Of a stretch of 64,000 nt of DNA, positions 1 through 7,831 are shown in pieces. The position numbers and the translations under genes were made by a program. Position 1 is the stretch's first letter, and each line of letters begins with the position of its first letter. Source of the stretch: Tropicimonas sp. IMCC6043 (lineage in GTDB: Bacteria; Pseudomonadota; Alphaproteobacteria; Rhodobacterales; Rhodobacteraceae); contig NZ_SELO01000012.1 in NCBI RefSeq assembly GCF_004146235.1, positions 1 to 64,000 of the forward strand, written 5' to 3'. The notes under the pieces are model-generated. The model saw only the letters and a program-made list of their open reading frames with translations. It had not been told where the DNA came from and made no database searches.

Positions 1-58
1 TTTGCTATGGGAGAGACCGTTTCTTGACGGCGAAACCCGTCTGGGCAACCATATCAGG

Positions 59-78
59 GCATCCGGAATACCGGATGC
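59..78. repeat. Perfect 8-bp inverted repeat next to the IS truncation point
   Basis: GCATCCGG, a 4-base AATA loop and CCGGATGC form a perfect hairpin about 45 bases from the place where the IS3 transposase stops matching its family. The 124 bases left of that point hold no gene I can recognise. The hairpin could belong to whatever truncated the IS or be chance; its role is unknown. Confidence 0.4.
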
Positions 79-94
79 TCCAAGACCTGATGCT

Positions 95-682
95 TCAAGC
101 CGCCAAAGCTTCCCGACATAGGACGTTGTCGGATCTGATGTGATCCGGCACACCGCGCAGGATGAACAGATCAGACAGCACGTCGATGACGTCGGTCGAA
201 TTGAGCTTCCGGTCGATCCGGATCGCCAGACATTCCCGGGTGAACTCGTCAATGAGGTTCAGCATGCGGAACTTCCTTCCATCGTGCGTCCGGCTCTCGA
301 CGAAGTCGTAGGACCAGACATGGTTCGGACGCTCTGGGCGCAGACGGATGCAGGACCCGTCGTTGAGCCAGAGCCGACCTTTCTTCGGCTGCTTCTGCGG
401 GACCTTCAGCCCCTCCCGCCGCCAGATCCGCTCGACGCGCTTCACGTTCACAGCCCACCCGGCTTCCCGAAGCAGGGCGGTGATGCGCCGATAGCCGTAG
501 CGCCCATACTGGGACGCGAGCGCGATGATGTCCGCGGTCAACGCGTCCTCGTCGGGACGTCCGCGCGGCACCTTCCGCTGGGTCGAGCGGTGCTGGCCGA
601 GGACACGGCAGGCGAACCGCTCCGAGACGCGGAACTTCTGCCTGACATGATCGACGCAAGCACGGCGGCGGGCGGGGCTCAA
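95..682 (-). pseudogene. IS3-family transposase OrfB, C-terminally truncated
   Basis: This is the catalytic (DDE, rve-type integrase) subunit of an IS3 transposase. The N-terminal HTH_21-like part is present (YGYRRITALLR motif near residues 60-70), followed by the start of the RNase H-like fold with WSYDFVES carrying the first catalytic Asp (about residue 125). The frame continues to IRSDN, the second catalytic Asp, and is then replaced by nine unrelated residues and a stop, so the region with the last catalytic Glu is absent (roughly 80-90 residues short). The frame begins at a TTG overlapping the orfA stop, so translation would come from frameshifting or coupling. The product should be inactive. 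Confidence 0.85.
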
Positions 683-1022
683 AAGTTTCCCGAGGCCGCC
701 TCCCGCAAGATCAGTTTCTCGAGCGTCAGATCGGAGACAGCCTTGCGAAGCCGTTCATTCTCTTTCTCCAACTCCTTCAACCGCTTCACCTGGTCCGTCT
801 TCAGACCGCCGAACTCCTTGCGCCACCGGTAATAGGTGAACTGCGTCACGCCGATCGACCGAACTGCCTCGGCCACAGACCGTCCTTGCGACACCAAAAC
901 CTCGACCTGCCGGAGCTTCGCAACGATCTCCTCGGGCTTATGCTTCTTCTGGGGCATTCCTCTGTCCTCCAACTGGCTCGAAAGCCTACTTCAGGGAGGA
1001 CCACTTTTCAGGGGGCAGACCA
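125..1022 (-). mobile_element. Truncated IS3-family insertion sequence
   Basis: The element carries the two-frame orfA/orfB layout of IS3-family elements, read leftward. Its intact end lies near 1022: read on the minus strand it begins TGGTCTGCCCCCTGAAAAGT, a TG-starting terminus of the kind seen in this family. The other end is missing, because orfB stops resembling a transposase at about 125, inside the catalytic core. No second inverted repeat or target duplication can be seen in the window. The right end abuts an open reading frame tail (1023-1166), so the IS appears to have inserted into a gene. It should be unable to transpose by itself. Confidence 0.8.
679..957 (-). CDS. IS3-family transposase OrfA (HTH DNA-binding subunit)
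   Basis: A 92-residue protein with the HTH_Tnp_1 pattern: EEIVAKLRQVEVLVSQG, then the helix-turn-helix SVAEAVRSIGVTQFTYYRW (about residues 27-45), and a C-terminal leucine-zipper-like stretch (LKELEKENERLRKAVSDL) that mediates OrfA/OrfAB multimerisation in this family. I chose the ATG at 957, with GGAGG about ten bases upstream, over the TTG at 972. Its stop overlaps the first codon of orfB by the usual few bases, so an OrfAB fusion would need a frameshift. It looks intact, but its partner is truncated. Confidence 0.85.
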   Translation of the reverse strand: MPQKKHKPEEIVAKLRQVEVLVSQGRSVAEAVRSIGVTQFTYYRWRKEFGGLKTDQVKRLKELEKENERLRKAVSDLTLEKLILREAASGNF

Positions 1023-1166
1023 CTGGCACTGGGCAAGGGCAATGCCGTGTTCGTGCAGGCACTGGCTGACGTTCAAGGCGCCTTGGAGGCGCTAAAGGCG
1101 GCGGCGGCGGCAGGCGAACTAGACACTGCGATGGGCACGGCAGCGCTGAGGAAGAAGTCCAAGTAA
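1023..1166 (+). pseudogene. C-terminal tail of a gene cut by the IS
   Basis: Starting exactly at the IS end, one frame stays open for 47 codons to TAA at 1164-1166. It reads as a plausible protein tail: alanine-rich and helical (ALADVQGALEALKAAAAAG), ending in basic residues (LRKKSK). There is no start codon or ribosome site of its own. The gene family is not recognisable from this fragment. Lying between an IS and an integrase, it was probably a cargo or phage gene of the integrated element. Only the 3' part survives here; the 5' part may lie left of the window or be lost. Confidence 0.45.
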
Positions 1167-1201
1167 TAAGCTACGGCTGGCGCGGTCCTGTGCCGCGTCA
1201 G

Positions 1202-2617
1202 TCAGCCATTCAGAATCCGCAACAGCGTTTCGCCTCTAATCATCTCGTCCCGCTTCGCTGCGAGCGCCAGCATCGCAATTTCCTCAGTCACAACGTATCC
1301 GTCGCGCCCAATGCCAAGCGCGGCCAACAGCGCCGTTTCGTCCAGCTGGCCGCCGCGAAGCATGTTGAATGCTAGCTGCGCTACGCTTTGTCCTTCTTGT
1401 CGTGCAGCTTGCTTCGCGTTCCTACGCACCTGCCGCCCGCTGTGTAGGTCCGCGTTCAGCAGCGGGCTGTATTTGCTGTAGTGCTTGTCCAGCATCGCTG
1501 TGCTGTTCCCCATCTGCTTGCTCAGCACGTGCGCGCTGACGCCGCGCTTCAGATCCTGCGTCGCGTAGTAGTGACGCCAGCTGTAGAGCGTGCGCGTCTT
1601 GCCGTCCGCGCCCACCTTCAGCCCAAGCTCGTCCAGCAACGCGTTGAACGAGCGATTTAGGTTGAAGATCGTAGCGACCTCACCCAAGCGTGTAGTGAAC
1701 ACGTGCTCGTCGCTACGCGCTGCGAGAAGCTCGTCGAAGCTCTCTGAGCGTATGGCAGGGTTCAGCATGCGCTGCCTGTCCAAGTAGCCTTCCACGCGGT
1801 CGCGCGCCACTGCGGCTCTCTTCCGCGTTTTCCCGTCCACGTTGACGACAAGGTAGCGGTCGCCGTCCTGCTCGTGCCATTCGATGTTCCGCCAGCGTAG
1901 CCCCAGCGCTTCCGTTCCGTGCCGCACGCCTGTGTTGGCGAGGAACAGGACATAGTTGCGCAGCACCTCGCGCGTTGCTTGCGCCTTCGTGCTGCTCGTC
2001 TGCTCGTGCCACGTGCGCAGCGCCGTGTAGATCTTCTTGTATTCTGTGTTGCTGAAGCTGCCTCTGCTTTCGCTCTTCAGGCCCTTGTTGAGGAGGGTAG
2101 GGCGCAGCGATTTGGTGATCCAGCCGTGTAGCTCCGCCTCGTCAAGCACCCTGTTGAGCGCAGCGTTGTGGTTGTTGATGCCGCTCTGCGAAAACGGCTT
2201 CTTGTTCTGCTCCGTCCGCCACGCGTCGAACGCCTTCAGCGCTGCCAGGTCGATCTTCGCAATGTCTGTGCTGCCAAAGTAGGGAATGAGCCAGCGACGC
2301 AGTGCGGAGATGTAGTCCTTGTATGCTTGCTTTCCGCCGCTTTCGTTCAGCTCGTCCTGCATCCGCCGTATGGCATGGTCAGCGACATGCTTGAACTTGC
2401 GGGTTTGGGCTGGGAGCTGGTTTTTGATGCGGGCTTGGGTGTCGTAGTAGAGCTGTAGCGCGCGCTCTTTCGCTTCTTCGAAGTCGTCCGTCTTTGTGCT
2501 CTTCACCACGCGCTTGCCGTTGTCCAGTGTCAGCCGCGCATACCAGTTCTCGCTGCCATGCCGCTTATCGAGCTTGAGTTTCTTGTGCACACTTACGGTG
2601 CTCGTGCCGTAGCTCAT
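1202..2617 (-). CDS. Tyrosine-type site-specific integrase
   Basis: A 471-residue phage/island integrase. The N-terminal half holds the arm-binding and SAM-like core-binding domains (about residues 1-190); the C-terminal catalytic domain has the first Arg in NTGVRHGTEALGLRW (about residue 235), the second Arg in YSWRHYYATQ, and the nucleophile Tyr in DKHYSKY. Two usual active-site His positions are replaced: Tyr stands three before the second Arg, and Asn occupies the later position (MGNSTAML). Such variants occur in phage-type integrases, so activity is likely. It starts 165 bases from the tRNA-Cys 3' end and reads away from it, the usual layout for an element integrated in that tRNA. Upstream lies a TGTGCAC direct repeat. 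Confidence 0.92.
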   Translation of the reverse strand: MSYGTSTVSVHKKLKLDKRHGSENWYARLTLDNGKRVVKSTKTDDFEEAKERALQLYYDTQARIKNQLPAQTRKFKHVADHAIRRMQDELNESGGKQAYKDYISALRRWLIPYFGSTDIAKIDLAALKAFDAWRTEQNKKPFSQSGINNHNAALNRVLDEAELHGWITKSLRPTLLNKGLKSESRGSFSNTEYKKIYTALRTWHEQTSSTKAQATREVLRNYVLFLANTGVRHGTEALGLRWRNIEWHEQDGDRYLVVNVDGKTRKRAAVARDRVEGYLDRQRMLNPAIRSESFDELLAARSDEHVFTTRLGEVATIFNLNRSFNALLDELGLKVGADGKTRTLYSWRHYYATQDLKRGVSAHVLSKQMGNSTAMLDKHYSKYSPLLNADLHSGRQVRRNAKQAARQEGQSVAQLAFNMLRGGQLDETALLAALGIGRDGYVVTEEIAMLALAAKRDEMIRGETLLRILNG

Positions 2618-2700
2618 CGCGCCTAGTTCCTGCTAAGTGCCTGTTGCTGATCGCTATACCCAAAAGTTAGGCAGCAACGCGGCGCAAACTGCATGCGGAC

Positions 2701-2718
2701 TGTGCACGAATTGTGCAC
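2701..2718. repeat. TGTGCAC direct repeat upstream of the integrase
   Basis: Two copies of TGTGCAC are separated by GAAT, putting their centres 11 bases apart, about one helical turn. Each contains the palindrome GTGCAC. They lie between the integrase start and the tRNA-Cys attachment end, where integrase arm sites or an autoregulatory operator would be expected. Function is inferred from position only. Confidence 0.4.
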
Positions 2719-2781
2719 CAAACGCGAGGCGCAGGATCTAGCGCGGGGCGGAGTAAGTATCGCTAAATGTTGTGGAATTTT

Positions 2782-2800
2782 TGGAGGCGAGTGGGGGAAT
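2782..2800. other. Probable attachment (att) site in the tRNA-Cys 3' end
   Basis: The 3' end of tRNA-Cys (acceptor stem, discriminator and encoded CCA) faces the integrase gene. Phage and island integrases commonly recombine in such ends, restoring the tRNA with an identical segment carried by the element. The exact core cannot be fixed because the other junction is outside the window. A copy of the tRNA 3' segment should lie left of position 1. Confidence 0.45.
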
Positions 2801-2855
2801 CGAACCCCCGTGCACGGATTTGCAATCCGCTGCGTCACCACTCCGCCAACTCGCC
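2782..2855 (-). tRNA. tRNA-Cys: tRNA-Cys (anticodon GCA)
   Basis: Read on the minus strand, a 74-base cloverleaf begins GGCGAGT and ends ACTCGCC-T-CCA, so the acceptor stem pairs perfectly and the CCA is encoded. The anticodon loop is TTGCAAA with anticodon GCA for cysteine, and the T arm carries GGTTCGATTCC. It probably also serves as the integration target of the element on its 3' side. Confidence 0.95.
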
Positions 2856-2994
2856 AAGCCGTTGTGGTTGTTGCCGTCTAATGAAGGCCGGCGCAGAAGG
2901 CAAGTGGTTGCCGCGCGGCCGGCCGCAGATTTCGTCTCGGTTTTTGTCCCGCCCCCAATGGACTCGGCCTCACGACGGTGCCGCAGCGCGGCGC

Positions 2995-3023
2995 TTGACA
3001 AGCCCGGCCGGCCGCTCTAGGCA
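2995..3023 (+). promoter_or_regulatory. Candidate sigma-70 promoter for rpsD
   Basis: A perfect -35 TTGACA (2995-3000) is followed after 17 bases by a weak -10, TAGGCA (3018-3023). A strong -35 with a poor -10 is common in alphaproteobacteria. Transcription from here would give an rpsD leader of about 130 bases containing the three hairpins described separately. Confidence 0.45.
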
Positions 3024-3068
3024 GCGCCATCCGGGCCCTCGGGCCGCGGTAATCATTGGTGTTGGTGG

Positions 3069-3141
3069 CCCCCGCAAGGGGATGCCTGTCTCCCGCAAGC
3101 GGGAAAGGACAACGCCCTTCATAGGTGCCCGTTCGGGCGCC
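3069..3141 (+). promoter_or_regulatory. Hairpin-rich leader upstream of rpsD
   Basis: Three compact hairpins lie in a row before the ribosome-binding site. The first is CCCC-GCAA-GGGG (3070-3081) with a GNRA-type loop, the second TCCCG-CAAG-CGGGA (3091-3104), and the third GGTGCCC-GTTC-GGGCGCC (3124-3141), which ends 8 bases before AAGGAG. The word CCCGCAAG occurs in the first two. S4 represses its own operon in some bacteria by binding leader RNA, so a feedback element is possible here; no known S4 leader consensus is recognised. Confidence 0.45.
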
Positions 3142-3163
3142 GGCCTAACGAAGGAGATCAGCC

Positions 3164-3784
3164 GTGACCAAACGCACGTCTGCCAAATACAAGATCGACC
3201 GCCGCATGGGCGAAAACATTTGGGGCCGCCCCAAATCCCCCGTCAACCGCCGCGAATACGGCCCCGGCCAGCACGGCCAGCGCCGCAAGGGCAAGATGTC
3301 CGACTTCGGCCTGCAGCTGCGCGCCAAGCAGAAGCTGAAGGGCTATTACGGCGATCTGACCGAGAAACAGTTCCGCCGCATCTACGCCGAGGCCGAGCGC
3401 CGTCGGGGCGACACCGGCGAGCTTCTCATCGGCCTCCTGGAGCGCCGGCTCGACACTGTGATCTACCGCGCGAAATTTGTGCCGACGATCTTTGCCGCCC
3501 GCCAGTTCGTCAACCACGGCCATGTGCTTGTGAACGGCAGCCGCGTGAACATCCCGTCCTACCGGGTCAAGGAAGGCGATGTCATCGAAGTGCGCGACCG
3601 TTCCAAGCAACTCGCCGTGGTGCTCGAGGCGGTCCAACTGTCGGAGCGCGACGTGCCCGATTACATCGAGGCCGACCATTCCAAGATGACCGCGACCTTC
3701 GTGCGCACCCCGGGCCTCGGCGACGTGCCCTATGCCGTGCAGATGGAACCGAACCTCGTCATCGAATACTACGCCCAGAACTAA
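3164..3784 (+). CDS. rpsD: 30S ribosomal protein S4
   Basis: A primary 16S rRNA-binding protein that nucleates 30S assembly and contributes to decoding accuracy. The 206-residue length is standard. The N-terminal S4 domain runs to about residue 95 ([16 protein letters not shown], then [20 protein letters not shown]), and the RNA-binding S4 fold follows ([14 protein letters not shown], then [13 protein letters not shown]). The N-terminus has no cysteines, so this is the zinc-free form. The GTG start at 3164 has AAGGAG seven bases upstream. The gene is transcribed alone, between a candidate promoter with a structured leader and a strong terminator. Confidence 0.98.
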   Translation: MTKRTSAKYKIDRRMGENIWGRPKSPVNRREYGPGQHGQRRKGKMSDFGLQLRAKQKLKGYYGDLTEKQFRRIYAEAERRRGDTGELLIGLLERRLDTVIYRAKFVPTIFAARQFVNHGHVLVNGSRVNIPSYRVKEGDVIEVRDRSKQLAVVLEAVQLSERDVPDYIEADHSKMTATFVRTPGLGDVPYAVQMEPNLVIEYYAQN

Positions 3785-3794
3785 GGCGGATAGC

Positions 3795-3872
3795 GGCGGG
3801 GCGCGCTCTGCCGCGCCCCCGCAAGCCAGAAGGCCCGTCCCCGGGCGTCCTGCCACTTGGGGCGGGCCTTTT
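3795..3872 (+). terminator. Tandem hairpins / rho-independent terminator after rpsD
   Basis: A first G+C-rich hairpin (about 3795-3822, GCGGGGCGCG pairing with CGCGCCCCCGC) follows the stop. A second stem (3830-3870) pairs AAGGCCCG with CGGGCCTT, extended by CCCC/GGGG, and ends in a short T-run. The second is the likely terminator. Confidence 0.8.
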
Positions 3873-3965
3873 GTGTTCCGATCTGCTGCGACGACCGGAA
3901 TCGCTTTGCCTATTCCCGGGCTCGGGTTAGCCTGTTCGCATTATCCCTGATGCACAGGAAAAAAA

Positions 3966-4643
3966 ATGGCTTCGATATACGATTATGGACTGCTGTCCAA
4001 CGCGGTCTACGAAACAAACCCTTCCGTCCAGGGCTGGGCCTGCCGCGATTTCCACGATGGTCTCGGCGAGGGCCTTCAGGCGGGCGTGTTTACCAAGGGC
4101 GACGAAATCGTCGTCGCCTTCAAGGGCACCACGCCGACCCAGGTCAACGACGTGATCGCCGATCTCAAGCTCGGCGTCGGCATGAGCACGAGCTATTTCT
4201 CGGCGGCCGAGGAGTATGTCGCGCGCTATGCCAGCGAGGGCACGGTCGTCGCCACCGGCCACTCGCTCGGTGGCGCGATCGCCCAGGTGGTCGGCAACCG
4301 CCGACAGATTCCCTTCGTCACCTTCAACGCGCCCGGCGTGGCGATCTTCGCCTCGCGCAACCTCCACACCTCTACGGCCCACATGTCTGCGGTCCGCATC
4401 GCTGGCGGCCTGCTGGGCGCGCTGCGCCACCCGATGCAGACGGCGCGCGATGTCGCGGCGACCTTCTATGTCGTCAACGGCAACAACTACCGGCTCTCGG
4501 GCGACGTCGTCAGCCAGATCGGCCTGCATTACGGCGATGTCATCAACATCTCCGCCTCGGGCGACCCGCTGAGCCAGCATTCGATGGACACCGTGTTGGA
4601 GCGGTTGCAACACTTCAACTACGGCAACATCCGCTTCCCGTAG
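3966..4643 (+). CDS. Lipase class 3-like alpha/beta hydrolase
   Basis: A 225-residue protein with the nucleophile elbow [10 protein letters not shown] (Ser near residue 100) preceded by the strand [11 protein letters not shown], which supplies the oxyanion region in class 3 lipases. A later [14 protein letters not shown] segment and a C-terminal [11 protein letters not shown] could give the Asp and His of the triad. No signal peptide is visible, so secretion, if any, would need another route. The ATG at 3966 follows an A-rich stretch with only a weak ribosome site. It stands alone between rpsD and hisC. The substrate is unknown; phospholipid or ester hydrolysis is the family's usual activity. 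Confidence 0.75.
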   Translation: MASIYDYGLLSNAVYETNPSVQGWACRDFHDGLGEGLQAGVFTKGDEIVVAFKGTTPTQVNDVIADLKLGVGMSTSYFSAAEEYVARYASEGTVVATGHSLGGAIAQVVGNRRQIPFVTFNAPGVAIFASRNLHTSTAHMSAVRIAGGLLGALRHPMQTARDVAATFYVVNGNNYRLSGDVVSQIGLHYGDVINISASGDPLSQHSMDTVLERLQHFNYGNIRFP

Positions 4644-4752
4644 GGCGGCCCGGTCCGCCGGAAGACTGAACGGGCAAAGAGCCGCCGGCATCGACAGGGC
4701 TTCTCGACAACGGCCGATCCTGACCCTAGAACCGCGGGGAACGGAGGCCGTC

Positions 4753-5838
4753 ATGACGAAGATCACTCCTCAACCCGGGATCATGGAGATCGCGCTCTAC
4801 GAGGCGGGTGAAGCCCGTGTCGAGGGCGTGCGCGATATCCTCAAGCTCAGCGCAAACGAGAACCCTTTTGGGCCGAGCCCGGACGCCAAGGAGGCGATCG
4901 CCGCGACCATCGGCCAGGTCCACCGCTATCCCAACACCGATCACGGGCCGCTCCGCCGGGCCATCGGCGAAATCCATGGGCTCGACCCCGAGCGGATCAT
5001 CTGCGGCGTGGGGTCCGACGAGATCATCACCTTTCTCTGCCAGGCCTTCGCCGGGCCCGGCGACGAGGTGCTGCACACCGAACACGGCTTCGCGATGTAT
5101 CCGATCTCGGCCCGTGCCGCCGGGGCGACGCCGGTCGTCGCGAAGGAGCGCGAGCGGGTGGCCGACGTCGATGCGCTGCTCGCCGCCTGTACCGAGCGGA
5201 CGAAGCTCGTCTTTCTCGCCAACCCGAACAACCCAACCGGCACGATGATCGGCGGCAACGAAATGACGCGGTTGGCCGATGGGCTGCCCGAGGGCGCGAT
5301 CCTCGTGATCGACGCCGCCTACGCGGAATTCGTGGGCGAATATGACGGCGGGGCCGGGCTGGCGACGACGCGCGACAACGTGGTGATGACCCGTACCTTC
5401 TCCAAGCTCTACGGGCTCGGCGGCCTCCGCATCGGCTGGGGCTATGGACCCAAGCCGATCATCGACGTGCTGAACCGCATTCGTGGCCCCTTCAACCTCT
5501 CCGAAATGCAGATGGCCGCCGCAGAGGCGGCGCTGCGCGACCGTTCCTGGGCGGAGCGCTGCATCACCGAGAACACCCGCCTGCGCGCCTGGCTCTCGCA
5601 TGAACTGGCCGCGCTCGGCATCCCTTCGGACACGAGCTGCGCCAACTTCATCCTCGCCCGCTTCGCCGATCGCGCGGAGGCCGAGGCGGTTGACCTGCAC
5701 TTGAAATCGCTCGGGGTCATCGTCCGCCGGGTGGCCGGCTACGGCCTGCCGCAATGCCTGCGCATCACCGTGGGCGACGAGGCCGGCTGCAAGCGCGTCG
5801 TCGACGGGATCCGGTCGTTCCAGGAGGGCCGCCCGTGA
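4753..5838 (+). CDS. hisC: Histidinol-phosphate aminotransferase
   Basis: A class I/II PLP aminotransferase of 361 residues. It converts imidazole-acetol phosphate and glutamate to histidinol phosphate in histidine synthesis and often also acts on aromatic keto acids. Visible motifs are [12 protein letters not shown] near residue 32, NPNNPTGTM near 158, and the PLP-binding Lys in [15 protein letters not shown] (about K218). The ATG at 4753 has GGAGG upstream. It overlaps the next gene, a prephenate dehydrogenase, by GTGA; this pairing fits a shared role in aromatic amino acid transamination. Confidence 0.95.
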   Translation: MTKITPQPGIMEIALYEAGEARVEGVRDILKLSANENPFGPSPDAKEAIAATIGQVHRYPNTDHGPLRRAIGEIHGLDPERIICGVGSDEIITFLCQAFAGPGDEVLHTEHGFAMYPISARAAGATPVVAKERERVADVDALLAACTERTKLVFLANPNNPTGTMIGGNEMTRLADGLPEGAILVIDAAYAEFVGEYDGGAGLATTRDNVVMTRTFSKLYGLGGLRIGWGYGPKPIIDVLNRIRGPFNLSEMQMAAAEAALRDRSWAERCITENTRLRAWLSHELAALGIPSDTSCANFILARFADRAEAEAVDLHLKSLGVIVRRVAGYGLPQCLRITVGDEAGCKRVVDGIRSFQEGRP

Positions 5839-6758
5839 GCCGGATTTACGACCGCGTCGCCTATATCGGCCTCGGGCTCATCGCCTCTTCGATGATCCAT
5901 GCCGGCCGCCGGGCCGGGCTCCAGGGCGAGATCGCCGGCACTGCCCGCTCCGCGGAAACCCGCGCCATCGCTTGCGAGGTCGGGCTTTGCGACATCGTCA
6001 CCGAGACTGCGGCAGACGCGGTTCGGGACGCCGATCTCGTGGTGTTGTGCGTGCCGGTGGGCGCGATGGGCAAGGTGGCGGAGGAGATCGGCCCGCATCT
6101 GATGCCGGGCGCGACGGTCACTGATGTCGGCTCGGTCAAGCGGGCGGTGATCGAGGCGGTCAAGCCGCATCTACCCGAGGGCGTGCATTTCATCCCCGGC
6201 CACCCGCTGGCGGGCACCGAGCATTCCGGGCCGCGCTCGGGCTTCGCCGAGCTCTTCGAGAACCGCTATACGCTCATCGTCCCCGACGGCGACGTCGATG
6301 CGGATGCCCTGGCGAAGCTCGAGGCGTTCTGGACCGGTATGGGTGCCAATGTAGAGGTGATGGACCCCGAGCATCACGATCTGGTGTTGATGGTAACCTC
6401 ACACGCGCCGCACCTCATCGCCTACACGATGGTCGGTGTCGCCGACGACCTGCGCCGGGTGACTGACAGCGAGGTCATCAAGTATTCCGCCGCGGGCTTC
6501 CGCGACTTCACCCGCATCGCCGCCTCCGATCCGACCATGTGGCGCGATGTCTTTCTCAACAACAAGGACGCGACCATGGAGATCCTCGGCCGCTTCATCG
6601 AAGAGCTGATGCGACTGCAACGTGCCATCCGCAAGGAGGATGGCGACCTTCTCTTCGACTACTTCACGCGCACACGCGCAATTCGACGCGGTATCATCGA
6701 GGCCGGTCAGGACACGTCCGCGCCGGACTTCGGTCGGGCCCACGGGGTGGCGGAATGA
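5835..6758 (+). CDS. tyrC: Prephenate/arogenate dehydrogenase family protein
   Basis: An NAD(P)-dependent oxidative decarboxylase of tyrosine synthesis (prephenate to 4-hydroxyphenylpyruvate, or arogenate to tyrosine), 307 residues. The Rossmann motif [12 protein letters not shown] lies at the N-terminus, with [13 protein letters not shown] and the active-site region [14 protein letters not shown] following. The C-terminal part is the all-helical dimerisation domain ([19 protein letters not shown]). I chose the GTG at 5835, which overlaps the hisC stop in GTGA; an upstream in-frame ATG would add 27 unrelated residues. Its own stop overlaps the next start in ATGA, so three genes are translationally coupled. 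Confidence 0.92.
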   Translation: MSRIYDRVAYIGLGLIASSMIHAGRRAGLQGEIAGTARSAETRAIACEVGLCDIVTETAADAVRDADLVVLCVPVGAMGKVAEEIGPHLMPGATVTDVGSVKRAVIEAVKPHLPEGVHFIPGHPLAGTEHSGPRSGFAELFENRYTLIVPDGDVDADALAKLEAFWTGMGANVEVMDPEHHDLVLMVTSHAPHLIAYTMVGVADDLRRVTDSEVIKYSAAGFRDFTRIAASDPTMWRDVFLNNKDATMEILGRFIEELMRLQRAIRKEDGDLLFDYFTRTRAIRRGIIEAGQDTSAPDFGRAHGVAE

Positions 6759-7723
6759 GACCGGTACTGCGCGCGCTGCTCTGCGCCGCGGCGCTTCTCG
6801 TCCCCGGCCTGTCCACGGCCGAGGCGCCCACATTTGGCCCGCGCCCGATGGCCCGACCCGGCGGCGTGCCGCTGCCGCCCGAAGCGGTCACGCGCGTGCA
6901 GGTCACCGGGGCCGGCGTCGTGGTCCGGATCGGCGCCGACATCCGGCCCAAGCCGCGCAGTGACTCCGATTCTGCACTCGAAGCCTCCGGCCATCCCGTG
7001 GTCGAGACGACGCGGCGGGCGTCGCGGATGGTGGTCGTCACCGCCATCCGGCCGAACCCGAGACCGGCGCATCCGCTGGCCGGCGCAGCCGTGATCCCGG
7101 CGAGCGCCCGTCCGGCCGAGGCCGCCAGCGCGCAACCGGAGGCCCGGCCGGAGGGCTTCATCAAGCTCATCTCCAAGCGCAGCGGCGGCTATTCGCGCAA
7201 CGGCTCGGTCTGCGGCGTCAATGCGATCAAGGGCACTGTGCTGAAGAGTTTCGGCAACCCCAGCAGCGGGTGCGGCGTCGCCAATCCGGTGAAGGTCACC
7301 TCGGTCGCCGGTGTCCGCCTGAGCACCCCCGCGACGATCGACTGCGATGCTGCAAGAGCGCTCAACACCTGGGTCGAGAAGGGCATCAAGCCCGCCTTCG
7401 GAGGCAAGGGCGGCGGGGTGAGCGAGCTGAAGGTCGCGGCGCATTACGCCTGCCGCAAGCGCAACAACCGCCCGTCCGGCAAACTTTCCGAACATGCCAA
7501 GGGCCATGCGGTCGACATCTCGGCGATCCGGCTGGCGAACGGAACCGAGGTCACCGTGCTCGACGGCTGGCGGTCCCGGAAATGGTCGGCCGTTATGCGC
7601 AGAGCCCATGGCAGCGCCTGCGGCCCCTTCGGCACCGTGCTCGGCCCCAATGCCGACGGCTATCACCGCGACCATTTCCACGTCGATGTCGCGAGCTACC
7701 GCAGCGGGCCTTATTGCCGCTGA
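6755..7723 (+). CDS. Extensin-like C-terminal family protein (secreted, putative peptidase fold)
   Basis: A 322-residue exported protein. Residues 1-23 form a signal peptide (hydrophobic ALLCAAALLVPGLS). A proline-rich, low-complexity linker reaches about residue 130, and the Extensin-like C domain follows. That domain has conserved cysteines and SEHAKGHAVDIS plus YHRDHFHVDV, which resemble the zinc ligands of the peptidoglycan-cleaving M15 family, so a cell-wall role is plausible but unproven. The ATG overlaps the tyrC stop (ATGA). Nothing obvious links it functionally to hisC or tyrC. Confidence 0.85.
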   Translation: MRPVLRALLCAAALLVPGLSTAEAPTFGPRPMARPGGVPLPPEAVTRVQVTGAGVVVRIGADIRPKPRSDSDSALEASGHPVVETTRRASRMVVVTAIRPNPRPAHPLAGAAVIPASARPAEAASAQPEARPEGFIKLISKRSGGYSRNGSVCGVNAIKGTVLKSFGNPSSGCGVANPVKVTSVAGVRLSTPATIDCDAARALNTWVEKGIKPAFGGKGGGVSELKVAAHYACRKRNNRPSGKLSEHAKGHAVDISAIRLANGTEVTVLDGWRSRKWSAVMRRAHGSACGPFGTVLGPNADGYHRDHFHVDVASYRSGPYCR

Positions 7724-7831
7724 GCGCACGCCGCATCACCATCGCGTGACGGCATCGACACAGGGCTTGGGCTGGCGACCGGAGGAAGCCACCTTGCGGG
7801 GGCGGTCGCCGTAGCCGCTTGAGAGGAGCCC

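Noticed and set aside
3158-3856. Minus-strand frame opposite rpsD
   Set aside because: Shadow of rpsD; His/Ala/Gly/Val-rich and without any motif.
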